A model generated the notes under the pieces. That model was not told the origin of the DNA and made no database searches. It saw only the letters and a program-made list of their open reading frames with translations. This document shows, piece after piece, positions 45,223 through 54,177 of a stretch of DNA of 64,000 nucleotides. This DNA comes from Spirochaetia bacterium (GTDB lineage: Bacteria > Spirochaetota > Leptospiria > Leptospirales > Leptonemataceae): contig JAIOPQ010000011.1 in assembly GCA_021413825.1 (NCBI GenBank), positions 34,709-98,708 of the forward strand. The letters are read 5' to 3'. The translations under genes were made by a program, and so were the position numbers. Each line of letters begins with the position of its first letter. The first letter of the stretch is position 1.

Positions 45223-46035
45223 TCATTGACAGTCAGGGTTGATTGATTCAACATACACTGGAGCCATGGTTCCTGACGCATTGAATCCTTCGAACCCTTT
45301 GAGGTTGGCCGTGTTTTTTTCGAATTCTGTTTTCCAGTCGATCAGAAGCAATCTTGAAATTGGAAGATACGACCAGTGCCAACGCTCTTCCAGGTATCCT
45401 TTCTTGCGCCCGGCCGTATATACCTGACAGAAGCCGTACTTGTTTGCATTCTTCTGCAGCCACTGATAGAGTATTGCACCATTGCCGCTTTGATAGTAAA
45501 CGTTGGTCAAAATATTAATATCAAAGTCTGTTCCCCAGTGATGCCTTGAAGTTCCAGGCATGGAAGAGAATTCTAGAATCTTGCGGGCGCGCTTGGCCGG
45601 ATCAGGAATTGATTTGTTCAGCGCCTTCCCTTCAACCAGTGTGCTTCCGTTCCATTTGCTTTCCCAGATTGCTTTTTGATCAAACCAGTTTCGCGTGGAG
45701 CTCTGCACCCAAAAATCCACTTTGGGATGCTCGCGATGCAAATCCTGATACATTCGCCTAAGTGCATCTGCAGCTTCGCGACGCAGCATTTGTTCCCCGC
45801 GAATTGGAATCCCCAGGGTGGAGAGTTTTACAAAAGCGGGGTGCTGTAACGGCTGAAACTTCCCCAGTAAATAGTCCTGCTTCTTTACCGGACCGTAGAT
45901 TGATTCAGCTGTGGGTGGTTGTGAGCATAGCGGAAACAGAGCAGCCGATACTGCAAAGCCCGCAAGGCAGCATGGAAAGATGCGAAGATACCGGAGCGAA
46001 AGCGAAAAAAGCATGGGTAAGTTTTTGATTCGCAT
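45223..46035 (-). CDS. M15/VanY-type D-alanyl-D-alanine carboxypeptidase (exported)
   Basis: About 270 residues. A basic start (MRIKNLPMLFSLSLRYLRIF) leads into a hydrophobic segment ending FPLCSQPP, a signal peptide and possible lipoprotein site. The VanY/M15 domain has the zinc and catalytic motifs SSMPGTSRHHWGTDFDI (H and D), the Arg in QSSTRNWFDQ, and EERWHWSYLPIS (second His). It should trim peptidoglycan stem peptides in the periplasm. ATG at 46035 is chosen for the signal; upstream in-frame sequence overlaps the divergent kinase gene. The gap to that gene is 49 bases. Confidence 0.85.
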   Translation of the reverse strand: MRIKNLPMLFSLSLRYLRIFPCCLAGFAVSAALFPLCSQPPTAESIYGPVKKQDYLLGKFQPLQHPAFVKLSTLGIPIRGEQMLRREAADALRRMYQDLHREHPKVDFWVQSSTRNWFDQKAIWESKWNGSTLVEGKALNKSIPDPAKRARKILEFSSMPGTSRHHWGTDFDINILTNVYYQSGNGAILYQWLQKNANKYGFCQVYTAGRKKGYLEERWHWSYLPISRLLLIDWKTEFEKNTANLKGFEGFNASGTMAPVYVESINPDCQ

Positions 46036-46084
46036 GAAATAACGATACCATGAAATTATGGGCAGGTCCTTTTCGGACAACAAC

Positions 46085-49000
46085 ATGCGTCTGACTCTCG
46101 CTTTCCTGATTTTGTTCACCTGGGCGCCGCTTGAGGCTCGTCTGCCGGTTGAGTTTTCAAAACTGACCTGGTACGCGAAACCTGGATTCGTCGCAGGAGA
46201 TGAGCTTGGTTTTGACTCAGGTCCCACAACAAGGCCAGCCGGAAAATTTCCGATAGCCCTCTTTACGCTATTTCCCACGCCAACTACCGGCAAAACGCAG
46301 CACTATGCTTTGTCCGCAATCTTTGAGCTTTCCCCCGCAGACCTGATGAACCCGGAGCCAGCCGGCATTTTTATCAGGGGTATCGGAGACAACTGGCAGC
46401 TCTATTTGAACGGCCAGCTCGCCCGTGATGAAATGCACCTGGATGCAAACGGCGCCATTTCAATTCGCAAAACCTCTATGGGTACTACGGTTCCAATTGC
46501 ACGTGATCTGTTGCGTCCTGGAAAAAATACAATCGTACTACATCTCGCGGGAACAGCAAATGCGGGCTCGCAGGCAAACCCGGCTGTGCCCGGTTTATTC
46601 TTTAGCGAAGACTATACTATGGATTCGCTATCTTCTCTATCGCGTCGATATTCCGAACAACTGGACCTGTGTCTGCATTCGGTTTATCTATTCTTTGGAT
46701 TATATCATCTATTGATTTTCTTCAGGCGTCGCAGTGAAGTTCATAACGCTTACTTTGCTTTGTTTGCAATTGCGCTAGCGTTGTATGGCTTTTCTAGATC
46801 GTATGCAATTTACAATTACATATTAGACTCTTCCTGGGTTACACGGATCGAGAACGTCAGCGTGAGTTTGCTCATCCCTCTGTTCCTACTGTTTATGCAC
46901 TCCTATTTCTTTAAGCAAGAAAAGAGAGAGACCGCTCTCGTGGTTATCGCTGGTTTCAATTTTCTTTGCGCTTCAATATTCCTGTTTCTGCCATTTGAGT
47001 TGATCGCTTTTGTTGCAGTGGCCTGGAAATACGCGGCCCTACCTGCCATCCTTGTTTACGGTCCTTATTTGATCTATCGCGCAATCATGAAAAATGCACG
47101 CGATGCCAGGATCCTTGCCGTTGGACTAATACTCTTCATCTTAACCGCGGTATTCGATCTGGTGCGCGATACGCTTAAGCTATTTGCAATGGAGCCGTTG
47201 TTTCATTACGCCTTTTTTGCATTTGTACTTTCGATTGCTGGAATCCTTGCCAATCGTTTCATGATGGTATACAATGAAACGGATCGTCTAAATGCGCAGC
47301 TTGCATTAAAAAACGAATCGCTTCGAGAACTGGATCGAGTGAAAGACGAATTCATTGGAACCATTTCGCATGAAATCCGAACACCGTTAAACGGCATTGT
47401 TGGACTTGCAGAGGCGCTTGCAGCAGATCCCACGCGCAATACAGACCCGGACAGCCGTAGGGCCTTGAATCTTATTTCCGATGGTGGCAGACGCCTTTCG
47501 CGGCTGGTTGGCGACTTGATTGAGTTTGTACAGCTGCGCAATCATGAGCTCAAGATACGCCCAATCCCTGTGAATCTTGCAGAATGTGTGGATATAGTAA
47601 CTAGCCTTACTTCCCCACTCATAGGCCAGAAACCCATCAAGATCAATAATCATATTCCGGCAGATCTCTCAGCCGTGATGGCTGATCCTGACCGCCTTCA
47701 GCAGATTCTATTCAACTTGATCTGGAATGCGATTAAGTTTACGGAAGCCGGTGAAGTAACAATTCGCGCTACCCAGCGCGGCAGGGGCGCAGGAGATCCT
47801 GTCGAAGTTGAAATAGAAGATACTGGAATTGGCGTTCCGCTTGAGAAGCAAGACTTGATCTTTGAATCATTCAGACAGGCAGATTCGTCCGTTTCCAGAC
47901 CGTACGGAGGTGCAGGTCTCGGGTTGAGCATCACGCGTTACCTTGTAGAACTGCATGGCGGCAAAATTCACCTTAAATCGAATCCAGGAACCGGATCGCT
48001 GTTTTCCTTTACGCTCCCTGTGGCAATTGACACCGCTACCGCTCCAGTTGAACGCAGACATGCAACAGAATCGTATAACTTGCACTTAACTCCAATTCCA
48101 GGAAGACGAGAAATTCATCCGCGAACTCCTTCGCGTGTACTCGCGGTTGATGATGAGCCCACCAATCTTGAAGTATTACAGAATCAGCTCAGCCTTGATG
48201 GTTATGAAGTGATAATAGCGCATAACGGTGAAGAGGCCCTTGCAATCGTAAAATCAAATCCGCCAGACCTTGTAATTCTAGACGTAATGATGCCTAGAAT
48301 GTCTGGCTATCAGGTGTGTGAAGAAATTAGAAAGAGTTTTTCAATCCAGGAAATGCCGATTCTCCTTATTACTGCGCGAAACCAGATCACGGATCTGCTG
48401 CGTGGCTTTGATGCGGGTGCAAATGATTATCTGACAAAGCCTTTTGAATTTCGTGAACTGAGCGCGCGCGCAAGGAACTTGCTTCTTGTAAAACATGCAT
48501 CCAGGGAAAAGGAAAACCTAACGGCCCTTGAAAAAGAACTTTCGATTGCCCGTGACCTCCAACACGCAGTACTCCCACGTCAGGCGCCAAAGCTCGACGG
48601 ACTGAAGATAGCAGCACGTTACAGACCGCGCGAGTCCGTGGGAGGCGATTTTTACGATTTCAGCGTCTCCGATCGAAGCCTGAGTCTCATAATGGCAGAT
48701 GTTTCCGGGCACGGTGTTCCAGCTGCATTAATTGCTGCAATGATCAAGATCGCATTCGCACAGCAAAAGAATGTAGAAGATCCGTCGCTCGTTCTTGAGG
48801 GGCTTAACCGGGCGCTCTGGGGAAATCTGGATCGGCATTTTGTCACAGCCGTAATGCTCCAGGTAAATCTTGATACAATGCAACTGGAGTTTGCCTGCGC
48901 CGGGCATCCGCCTCTGCTGCATTCGAGCCTGAAATCGGCGCCACAATTTCATTCGGCGCGGGGCAGGATCATCGGATTATTTCCGGACACCGGCTATTCG

Positions 49001-49237
49001 CCGGTCAGCCTTAAGCTCCATTCAGGGGATCGTGTAGTCGTCTATACCGATGGCCTGACGGAAGCCCGCAATCAGCAGGGAGCTTTATATGGAGAAGAGC
49101 GGCTGGCTGCTTTCCTTGAGCACTCTAATACTGAAACGGCGCACGACATAAGCGATGCATTGGAGTCGGAAATTCTAACCTGGTCGGGTGGGCTTCTGGA
49201 CGATGACATGGCCTTTGTAGTGCTCCAGGTCGATTGA
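46085..49237 (+). CDS. 7TM sensor histidine kinase-receiver-PP2C (SpoIIE) hybrid signalling protein
   Basis: One protein of 1,050 residues combining sensing, phosphotransfer and phosphatase modules. Order: signal peptide (MRLTLAFLILFTWAPLEA), an extracytoplasmic beta-rich ligand domain (7TMR-DISM type, to about residue 180), seven membrane helices (about 195-400), a short coiled segment, a HisKA domain with H429 in GTISHEIRTPLNG, HATPase with GAGLGLSITRYLVE, a receiver with D733 in VILDVMMPR and KPFE, and a PP2C/RsbU-type phosphatase beginning DLQHAVLPRQ with GGDFYDF (853-859) and ADVSGHG. It could act on an anti-sigma factor antagonist elsewhere. I use the ATG at 46085 for its signal; ATG at 46058 is nine codons upstream. 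It is divergent from the M15 gene. Confidence 0.92.
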   Translation: MRLTLAFLILFTWAPLEARLPVEFSKLTWYAKPGFVAGDELGFDSGPTTRPAGKFPIALFTLFPTPTTGKTQHYALSAIFELSPADLMNPEPAGIFIRGIGDNWQLYLNGQLARDEMHLDANGAISIRKTSMGTTVPIARDLLRPGKNTIVLHLAGTANAGSQANPAVPGLFFSEDYTMDSLSSLSRRYSEQLDLCLHSVYLFFGLYHLLIFFRRRSEVHNAYFALFAIALALYGFSRSYAIYNYILDSSWVTRIENVSVSLLIPLFLLFMHSYFFKQEKRETALVVIAGFNFLCASIFLFLPFELIAFVAVAWKYAALPAILVYGPYLIYRAIMKNARDARILAVGLILFILTAVFDLVRDTLKLFAMEPLFHYAFFAFVLSIAGILANRFMMVYNETDRLNAQLALKNESLRELDRVKDEFIGTISHEIRTPLNGIVGLAEALAADPTRNTDPDSRRALNLISDGGRRLSRLVGDLIEFVQLRNHELKIRPIPVNLAECVDIVTSLTSPLIGQKPIKINNHIPADLSAVMADPDRLQQILFNLIWNAIKFTEAGEVTIRATQRGRGAGDPVEVEIEDTGIGVPLEKQDLIFESFRQADSSVSRPYGGAGLGLSITRYLVELHGGKIHLKSNPGTGSLFSFTLPVAIDTATAPVERRHATESYNLHLTPIPGRREIHPRTPSRVLAVDDEPTNLEVLQNQLSLDGYEVIIAHNGEEALAIVKSNPPDLVILDVMMPRMSGYQVCEEIRKSFSIQEMPILLITARNQITDLLRGFDAGANDYLTKPFEFRELSARARNLLLVKHASREKENLTALEKELSIARDLQHAVLPRQAPKLDGLKIAARYRPRESVGGDFYDFSVSDRSLSLIMADVSGHGVPAALIAAMIKIAFAQQKNVEDPSLVLEGLNRALWGNLDRHFVTAVMLQVNLDTMQLEFACAGHPPLLHSSLKSAPQFHSARGRIIGLFPDTGYSPVSLKLHSGDRVVVYTDGLTEARNQQGALYGEERLAAFLEHSNTETAHDISDALESEILTWSGGLLDDDMAFVVLQVD

Positions 49238-49289
49238 ACTCCGTTTAACATTTGACGTATCTTACCAGGGGGCGCAAGTTCTGACGCGT

Positions 49290-50360
49290 ATGTCTGTTAA
49301 CAACGGTCCACGGAAAGCACCCATCTCCATCGAAGAAGATACAACATCCTTCGACGAATCGCATCATTTGCACGTCCCGCCGGAGTTGCCGGAAGAGCCC
49401 GTAACAGGTGCTACACTTGATCTGATGAAAAAAATGTTCCGCGAAATGTTGCTCATTCGCCGGTTTGAAGAAGCGTCGGCTAAGGCGTACGCAGCCGGAA
49501 AAATTGGCGGATTCTGTCATCTATACATTGGCCAGGAAGCAGTTGGGGTTGGTTGCATCAATGCATTGAACGATGACGATTACATTGTTTCAACGTATCG
49601 TGATCATGGGCATGCACTTTCGCGCGGTCTGGAAGCGCGGAGTCTAATGGCAGAACTATTCGGGAAACGAAACGGAATCGTCAAAGGCAAAGGCGGCTCC
49701 ATGCATTTCTTTGATAAGAAACGAAACTTCATGGGCGGTCACGGAATTGTTGGCGGTCATGTTGCGCTGGCTGCTGGAATTGGTTGGGGAATCAAATATA
49801 AAAAAGAGAACAAGGTCTGCATTTGTTTCTTTGGCGAAGGCGCAAGCAACATAGGCGCCTTTCATGAGAGTTTGAACCTTGCAAGTCTCTGGAAACTTCC
49901 CATTCTGTTCGTGTGCGAAAATAATCACTATAGCATGGGAACACCTGAATATCGCGCACTTGCAAGCCATGATGTGAGCATTCGCGCTGTAGCATACGAT
50001 ATGGCCCGCGCGCATTTTGAGGGAGATGATGTTCACAAGGTAGAAGAACGTGTTCGTGAATTTGCAGAGCGCGCAAGACGCGGTGAAGGTCCGGCGCTTT
50101 TAGAAATCAGCACGTACCGTTTCCGCGGGCATTCAATGTCCGATCCGGCAAAATATAGAACCAAAGAAGAAGTAGAAGTATACCGCAGACGCGATCCACT
50201 TGTGCGCGCGCAACATGTGCTTTCACTATCTGGCGTACCGGAAAAAGAAATGGCGCGCCTGGAATCTGAAATCAAGGCAATCGTAGACGATGCAGTTGAC
50301 TTTGCAGAAAAATCGGAATTCCCACCTGGAAGCGATCTTTTCACCGACGTGTACGTTTAG
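49290..50360 (+). CDS. pdhA: Pyruvate dehydrogenase E1 component, alpha subunit
   Basis: TPP-dependent alpha subunit of the E1 that decarboxylates pyruvate and transfers acetyl to the lipoyl arm of E2. Evidence: MLLIRRFEEASAKAYAAGKIGGF, TYRDHGHALSRG, GKGGSMHFF, GIVGGHVALAAGIG, and the TPP motif FFGEGASNIGAFHESLN with FVCENNHYSMGT. Length 356 is normal. First of a three-gene operon; pdhB starts 14 bases downstream. No E3 gene lies in the window. A Glu/His-rich N-terminal extension of about 35 residues precedes the conserved part. Confidence 0.95.
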   Translation: MSVNNGPRKAPISIEEDTTSFDESHHLHVPPELPEEPVTGATLDLMKKMFREMLLIRRFEEASAKAYAAGKIGGFCHLYIGQEAVGVGCINALNDDDYIVSTYRDHGHALSRGLEARSLMAELFGKRNGIVKGKGGSMHFFDKKRNFMGGHGIVGGHVALAAGIGWGIKYKKENKVCICFFGEGASNIGAFHESLNLASLWKLPILFVCENNHYSMGTPEYRALASHDVSIRAVAYDMARAHFEGDDVHKVEERVREFAERARRGEGPALLEISTYRFRGHSMSDPAKYRTKEEVEVYRRRDPLVRAQHVLSLSGVPEKEMARLESEIKAIVDDAVDFAEKSEFPPGSDLFTDVYV

Positions 50361-50374
50361 GGCAGGAAATAGAC

Positions 50375-51349
50375 ATGGCAAAGATGACATATAGAGAAGC
50401 CGTACGTCGTGCAATGGTGGAAGAGATGCAGCGCGATGAGACTGTTTTCCTCATGGGTGAAGAAGTGGGCCACTACCAGGGCGCATACAAAGTTAGCCAG
50501 GGGATGCTTGAACAATTTGGTGAAATGCGCGTAGTGGATACACCGATTTCTGAGGCAGGATTCACCGGAGTCGGTGTTGGAGCTGGCATGGTTGGTCTAA
50601 GACCCATCATTGAATTTATGACCTGGAACTTTTCCCTGGTTGCAATCGATGGAATTATTTCCAGTGCTGCGAAAATGCTCTATATGTCGGGCGGACAGTT
50701 CAATATCCCGGTTGTATTTCGCGGCCCCAGCGGCGTTGGCGGAATGGTTGCAGCGCAGCACTCGCAGGCCTTTGAATCGATTTATATGCACATTCCGGGG
50801 CTAAAGGTAGTTTGTCCTGCAACGCCAAAAGACGCCTACGGACTGCTCAAGACTTCAATTAGAGATAACAATCCAATTGTATTTATGGAGTCTGAAGTTC
50901 TCTACAATGTTTCAGGTGACGTTCCGGATGAGGAATTCTTGATCCCGCTTGGAAAAGCAGACGTTAAGCGCGAAGGCAGCGATTTTACAATCGTAACATG
51001 GTCACGCGGACACTTGCTCGTACAAGAAGCAATGTCACTCATTGAAAAGGAAGGATATAATCCGGAAATAGTCGATCTGCGGACCATCAGACCCCTGGAT
51101 GAAAAGACAATTTTTGAATCAGTGCGCAAGACCAATCGCGTTCTCATAGTAGAAGAAGGTTGGCCGCAGGCATCCGTTGGATCAGAAGTATCTGATAGAA
51201 TTCAACGCCATTGCTTTGATGACCTGGATGCTCCAATCATTCGCGTAACACAGGAAGACGTTCCCATGCCCTATGCTCCCAATCTAGAAAAACAGAGCAT
51301 TGCAAATCCGTCGAAAATTCTCGCCGGAATCCACGAATTAATGTCATAA
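50375..51349 (+). CDS. pdhB: Pyruvate dehydrogenase E1 component, beta subunit
   Basis: 324-residue beta subunit partnering the E1 alpha subunit. Marks: TYREAVRRAMVEEMQRDETVFLMGEEVG, QFGEMRVVDTPISEAGFTGVGVGAGM, FRGPSGVGGMVAAQHSQAFE, and the C-terminal EEGWPQASVGSEVSDRI. The family's glutamate near TPP (MGEEVG) is present. Gaps of 14 bases to pdhA and 10 to pdhC imply one transcript. Confidence 0.95.
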   Translation: MAKMTYREAVRRAMVEEMQRDETVFLMGEEVGHYQGAYKVSQGMLEQFGEMRVVDTPISEAGFTGVGVGAGMVGLRPIIEFMTWNFSLVAIDGIISSAAKMLYMSGGQFNIPVVFRGPSGVGGMVAAQHSQAFESIYMHIPGLKVVCPATPKDAYGLLKTSIRDNNPIVFMESEVLYNVSGDVPDEEFLIPLGKADVKREGSDFTIVTWSRGHLLVQEAMSLIEKEGYNPEIVDLRTIRPLDEKTIFESVRKTNRVLIVEEGWPQASVGSEVSDRIQRHCFDDLDAPIIRVTQEDVPMPYAPNLEKQSIANPSKILAGIHELMS

Positions 51350-51359
51350 GGAGTACATC

Positions 51360-52712
51360 ATGGCGCAGATCATAGAACTGACACAACTCTCTCCCACAAT
51401 GACGGAGGGAACGTTCGTTAAATGGACTAAGAAAGCCGGGGACGCAGTTGGCCCAGGCGATGTAATGGCTGAAGTTGAAACAGACAAAGCTGTTATGGAA
51501 ATGGAATCATACGATGATGGAATTTTGCTAGTACTGCTCGCAAAAGAAGGCGACCGACTTCCAGTTGGAGCCCCAATTGCTATCGTTGGAGCGGCTGGTG
51601 AAGATGTTCATACGTTAATCGATCAGGCGAAAGAGCGTCTTGAAAAAATCAAATCCGGCGGAGGTTCAGGTTCAGCGCAAGCGGCGACGCAATCAGAACC
51701 TGCTGCAACTCAAGCTCCTACAGCACAAGCACCAACGCCGCAGGCCGGGCCCCCTGCCACTTCTGCACCTTCAACTCTAAGTACAACTCCAGAACCGTCC
51801 GCACCAATTTCAACTCATAGCCAGAGACCTGAACCCGGGCGCCATGGCAGGATCATTGCAAGTCCGCTTGCAAAAAAAATGGCAGAAGACAAAGGAATCG
51901 ATCTTCATCGCGTAAAGGGAACTGGCCCGGGTGGCAGAATCGTAAAGGAAGATGTACTTGCCGCTTTGCGTGGCGGGTCCAGCGGAAGTGCCGTTATGCG
52001 GCGACCTGACAGGCGCGTTGACATTTCCCAGATGCGTCGCGTAATCGCAAGTCGTCTACACGATGCAAAGAGCAACATTCCTCACTTCTATCTTACGCTT
52101 GAATTCAATGCCATACCACTGGTCACCTTGCGTGAAAAAATAAACCACGACCTGGCAAGCCTTGCGGGCAAAAACGACGAACCTTTCAAAGTAACCTATA
52201 ACGATTTGATCGTTAAGGCAACGGCCCTTACTCTGGGTGATCATCCAGTTTGCAATGGTTCCTGGCGCGGAGATCATATTATGGAGCATGGGCGCGTTGA
52301 CATTGGAATTGCCGTAGCCGTAGACGGGGGACTGATCACTCCGTATGTGCGCGATGCAGACCAGTTACAACTCGTGGCACTTGCACAAAAAGTCCGTGAA
52401 CTTACAAAGAAAGCGCGTGATCGTAAATTGAAACCAGAAGAATTCACAGATGGTACCTTTACGATTTCAAATCTGGGTATGTTTGGGATTTCCAGTTTTT
52501 CTGCCATCATCAATGAGCCTGAAGCTGGACTCCTCGCAGTTGGTGGCCTGGTAGAAAAAGCGGTAGTAGAAAATGGTACAATCGTGCCTGGAAAAACAAT
52601 GACTGTTACTTTAAGCTGCGACCATCGAGTAATCGACGGTGCTGCTGGAGCAATGTTTCTACAGACGTTTCAGAAATATGTTGAGAATCCGCATGTTCTG
52701 TTGATGCGCTAA
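51360..52712 (+). CDS. pdhC: Dihydrolipoamide acetyltransferase (pyruvate dehydrogenase E2)
   Basis: 450-residue E2 with one lipoyl domain (1-80, lipoylated K43 in ETDKAVMEMES), an Ala/Pro/Thr-rich linker (about 105-160), a peripheral-subunit-binding domain (RIIASPLAKKMAEDKGIDLHRV), a second short linker, and the acyltransferase core (215-450). Catalytic motif SCDHRVIDGAAGAMF places H422 and D426. The single lipoyl domain is the Gram-positive/alpha-proteobacterial-like form. AGGAG lies a few bases before the ATG. It completes the pdhABC operon. Confidence 0.95.
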   Translation: MAQIIELTQLSPTMTEGTFVKWTKKAGDAVGPGDVMAEVETDKAVMEMESYDDGILLVLLAKEGDRLPVGAPIAIVGAAGEDVHTLIDQAKERLEKIKSGGGSGSAQAATQSEPAATQAPTAQAPTPQAGPPATSAPSTLSTTPEPSAPISTHSQRPEPGRHGRIIASPLAKKMAEDKGIDLHRVKGTGPGGRIVKEDVLAALRGGSSGSAVMRRPDRRVDISQMRRVIASRLHDAKSNIPHFYLTLEFNAIPLVTLREKINHDLASLAGKNDEPFKVTYNDLIVKATALTLGDHPVCNGSWRGDHIMEHGRVDIGIAVAVDGGLITPYVRDADQLQLVALAQKVRELTKKARDRKLKPEEFTDGTFTISNLGMFGISSFSAIINEPEAGLLAVGGLVEKAVVENGTIVPGKTMTVTLSCDHRVIDGAAGAMFLQTFQKYVENPHVLLMR

Positions 52713-52778
52713 CTCTTGGTACCCTTAACGACGATTCGCGTTGACATGTAAAACGGACGGGCGCTTCTTGAAAATTGA

Positions 52779-53159
52779 ATGAAGTATTTCCTGATCGCAT
52801 GCTTTTCACTCGGCTTTGTTTTGCAATGCAGTGAACCGGAACAAAAACCAACCACAAAAGAAGCCGTTTCCGCCTCTGATGATGTCAACATTGGAAAGCA
52901 ATTGTTCATGAGTAACAATTGCAACGGCTGTCATGGGGACACTGGCCTGGGCGATGGTCCTGCAGGTCAGGCGCTCAATCCAAAGCCAAGAGTATTTAAA
53001 GATATATATTCCTATCGCAAAGGACATTCGGAAGATCAGATCACTGCTATGCTGGAGTTCGGCCTCGAAGGGTCACCCATGAAAGGCTATTCGCATTTAA
53101 GCCCCGTACAGCGCAGACATATCGCCAAGTATGTTGTCTGGCTTCAGAAGCAGCCCTGA
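52779..53159 (+). CDS. Class I cytochrome c lipoprotein
   Basis: 126-residue monoheme cytochrome c. The signal ends in FVLQC (C17), so it is probably anchored as a lipoprotein. Heme attachment CNGCH (C48, C51, H52) follows MSNN; the likely distal Met is in SPMKGYSHL near residue 100. The segment GDGPAGQALNPKPRVFKD is typical of small c-type cytochromes in electron transfer. Electron partners are unknown. The TGA stop overlaps a possible CTG start of the next gene. Confidence 0.9.
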   Translation: MKYFLIACFSLGFVLQCSEPEQKPTTKEAVSASDDVNIGKQLFMSNNCNGCHGDTGLGDGPAGQALNPKPRVFKDIYSYRKGHSEDQITAMLEFGLEGSPMKGYSHLSPVQRRHIAKYVVWLQKQP

Positions 53160-54136
53160 AGCTCCACGCAAAGGACCTCTTACAAGTCCTCCCGGCGTAT
53201 ACTAGTACGCTCGGTTATTCACCCTCTGCTGTCGATAGTCTGACAGACCTCCCTGAAACAATTGCAACTGTACCTGTTCTGGACCTCGCTCCACAGAGCG
53301 CGGACGCGTTACTGTTATCCGATTTACCGGAAGATACTATGGCCCTGGGTAGATTGCTCGGCCGCGCTGCAGCCGGATCACTTACAATCGTTGAGTTACC
53401 GGAGAATATTCGCAAATTACAAGAATGGCGGGAAATATTCCAGGCATTTGGGTTTCGGGTTTTTAGAACAGAACGCAATGCCGGACGTGCTCGTGTTTAT
53501 CTGAATAAGAGCGTTCCGTCGGTTCAAAGTCGCAAATGGTCCATTATTCTTCCCAGATACCGGGTAGAGAACACCTTTGAACGCCTATTCCAGTGGATTG
53601 CTTTCTTTCAAAGGTTTGATGCCATAGTAGACGCGGAAATCATACTCATTGAAGATATACCGTTAGTCGGCAATGATAGTATGTTAAAGAACATCGCGAC
53701 CGAGGGATTCTTTTTGCGCAAAAAGCATTTTGAGTCGTTTGGTCTTTCAAAGGCAATTGCAACCGGGATTCATTTTAGTGCAGGCAGGCGCGTGCTGGTC
53801 GATTGCGATTCAAGCGTACCGGTCGATGAAATTCAAGCCTTACTAGAAACAACGTTTCGCCTTGATACGAGGCTGGACAATTTCGTGGTCACCGGGATTC
53901 CCTGGGCCAGCGGAACGAATTTACGCAAGAAGCCAGGCAGGATCCGCAGGATTCTGCGCAAACTTTTCTGGGTTTCATGGAAAGAGCGCATGCGCTTTAC
54001 GCTCATGCCCGGTGAAACGGCTCAGGCGCTGCTTCCCATGTTCCAGGCAGGCCCAGGATTCTTCAGGCCAGGCCTTGTTCGTCGCGGAATCGCACTTCAC
54101 GAAACCAGTGTGCGCAGCATGAAGTCTCAATTGTAG
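53156..54136 (+). CDS. Unknown protein, apparent non-canonical CTG start overlapping the cytochrome c stop
   Basis: Coding-like sequence of about 326 residues. The first ATG is at 53339, but the same frame is coding-like back to the cytochrome c stop (KLHAKDLLQVLPAYTSTLGY, then SADALLLSDLPEDT) and contains no ATG, GTG or TTG. The CTG at 53156 overlaps TGA as CTGA, like the TTGA and ATGA couplings elsewhere here. The alternative is a deletion that removed the true start. The C-terminal region is basic (RKKPGRIRRILRKLF) and ends SVRSMKSQL; the middle (SIILPRYRVENTFERLFQWIAFF, AEIILIEDI) may be a Rossmann-like fold. No family recognised. A conservative call would be 53339-54136. Confidence 0.6.
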   Translation: MKLHAKDLLQVLPAYTSTLGYSPSAVDSLTDLPETIATVPVLDLAPQSADALLLSDLPEDTMALGRLLGRAAAGSLTIVELPENIRKLQEWREIFQAFGFRVFRTERNAGRARVYLNKSVPSVQSRKWSIILPRYRVENTFERLFQWIAFFQRFDAIVDAEIILIEDIPLVGNDSMLKNIATEGFFLRKKHFESFGLSKAIATGIHFSAGRRVLVDCDSSVPVDEIQALLETTFRLDTRLDNFVVTGIPWASGTNLRKKPGRIRRILRKLFWVSWKERMRFTLMPGETAQALLPMFQAGPGFFRPGLVRRGIALHETSVRSMKSQL

Positions 54137-54177
54137 CAAGCGCGAGTAGCTCTAAGCCGGATTACTATTGAGTTTAT

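Noticed and set aside
52741..52770. Sigma-70 promoter TTGACA before cytochrome c
   Set aside because: A perfect -35-like TTGACA is at 52741, but no acceptable -10 element lies 16-18 bases downstream.
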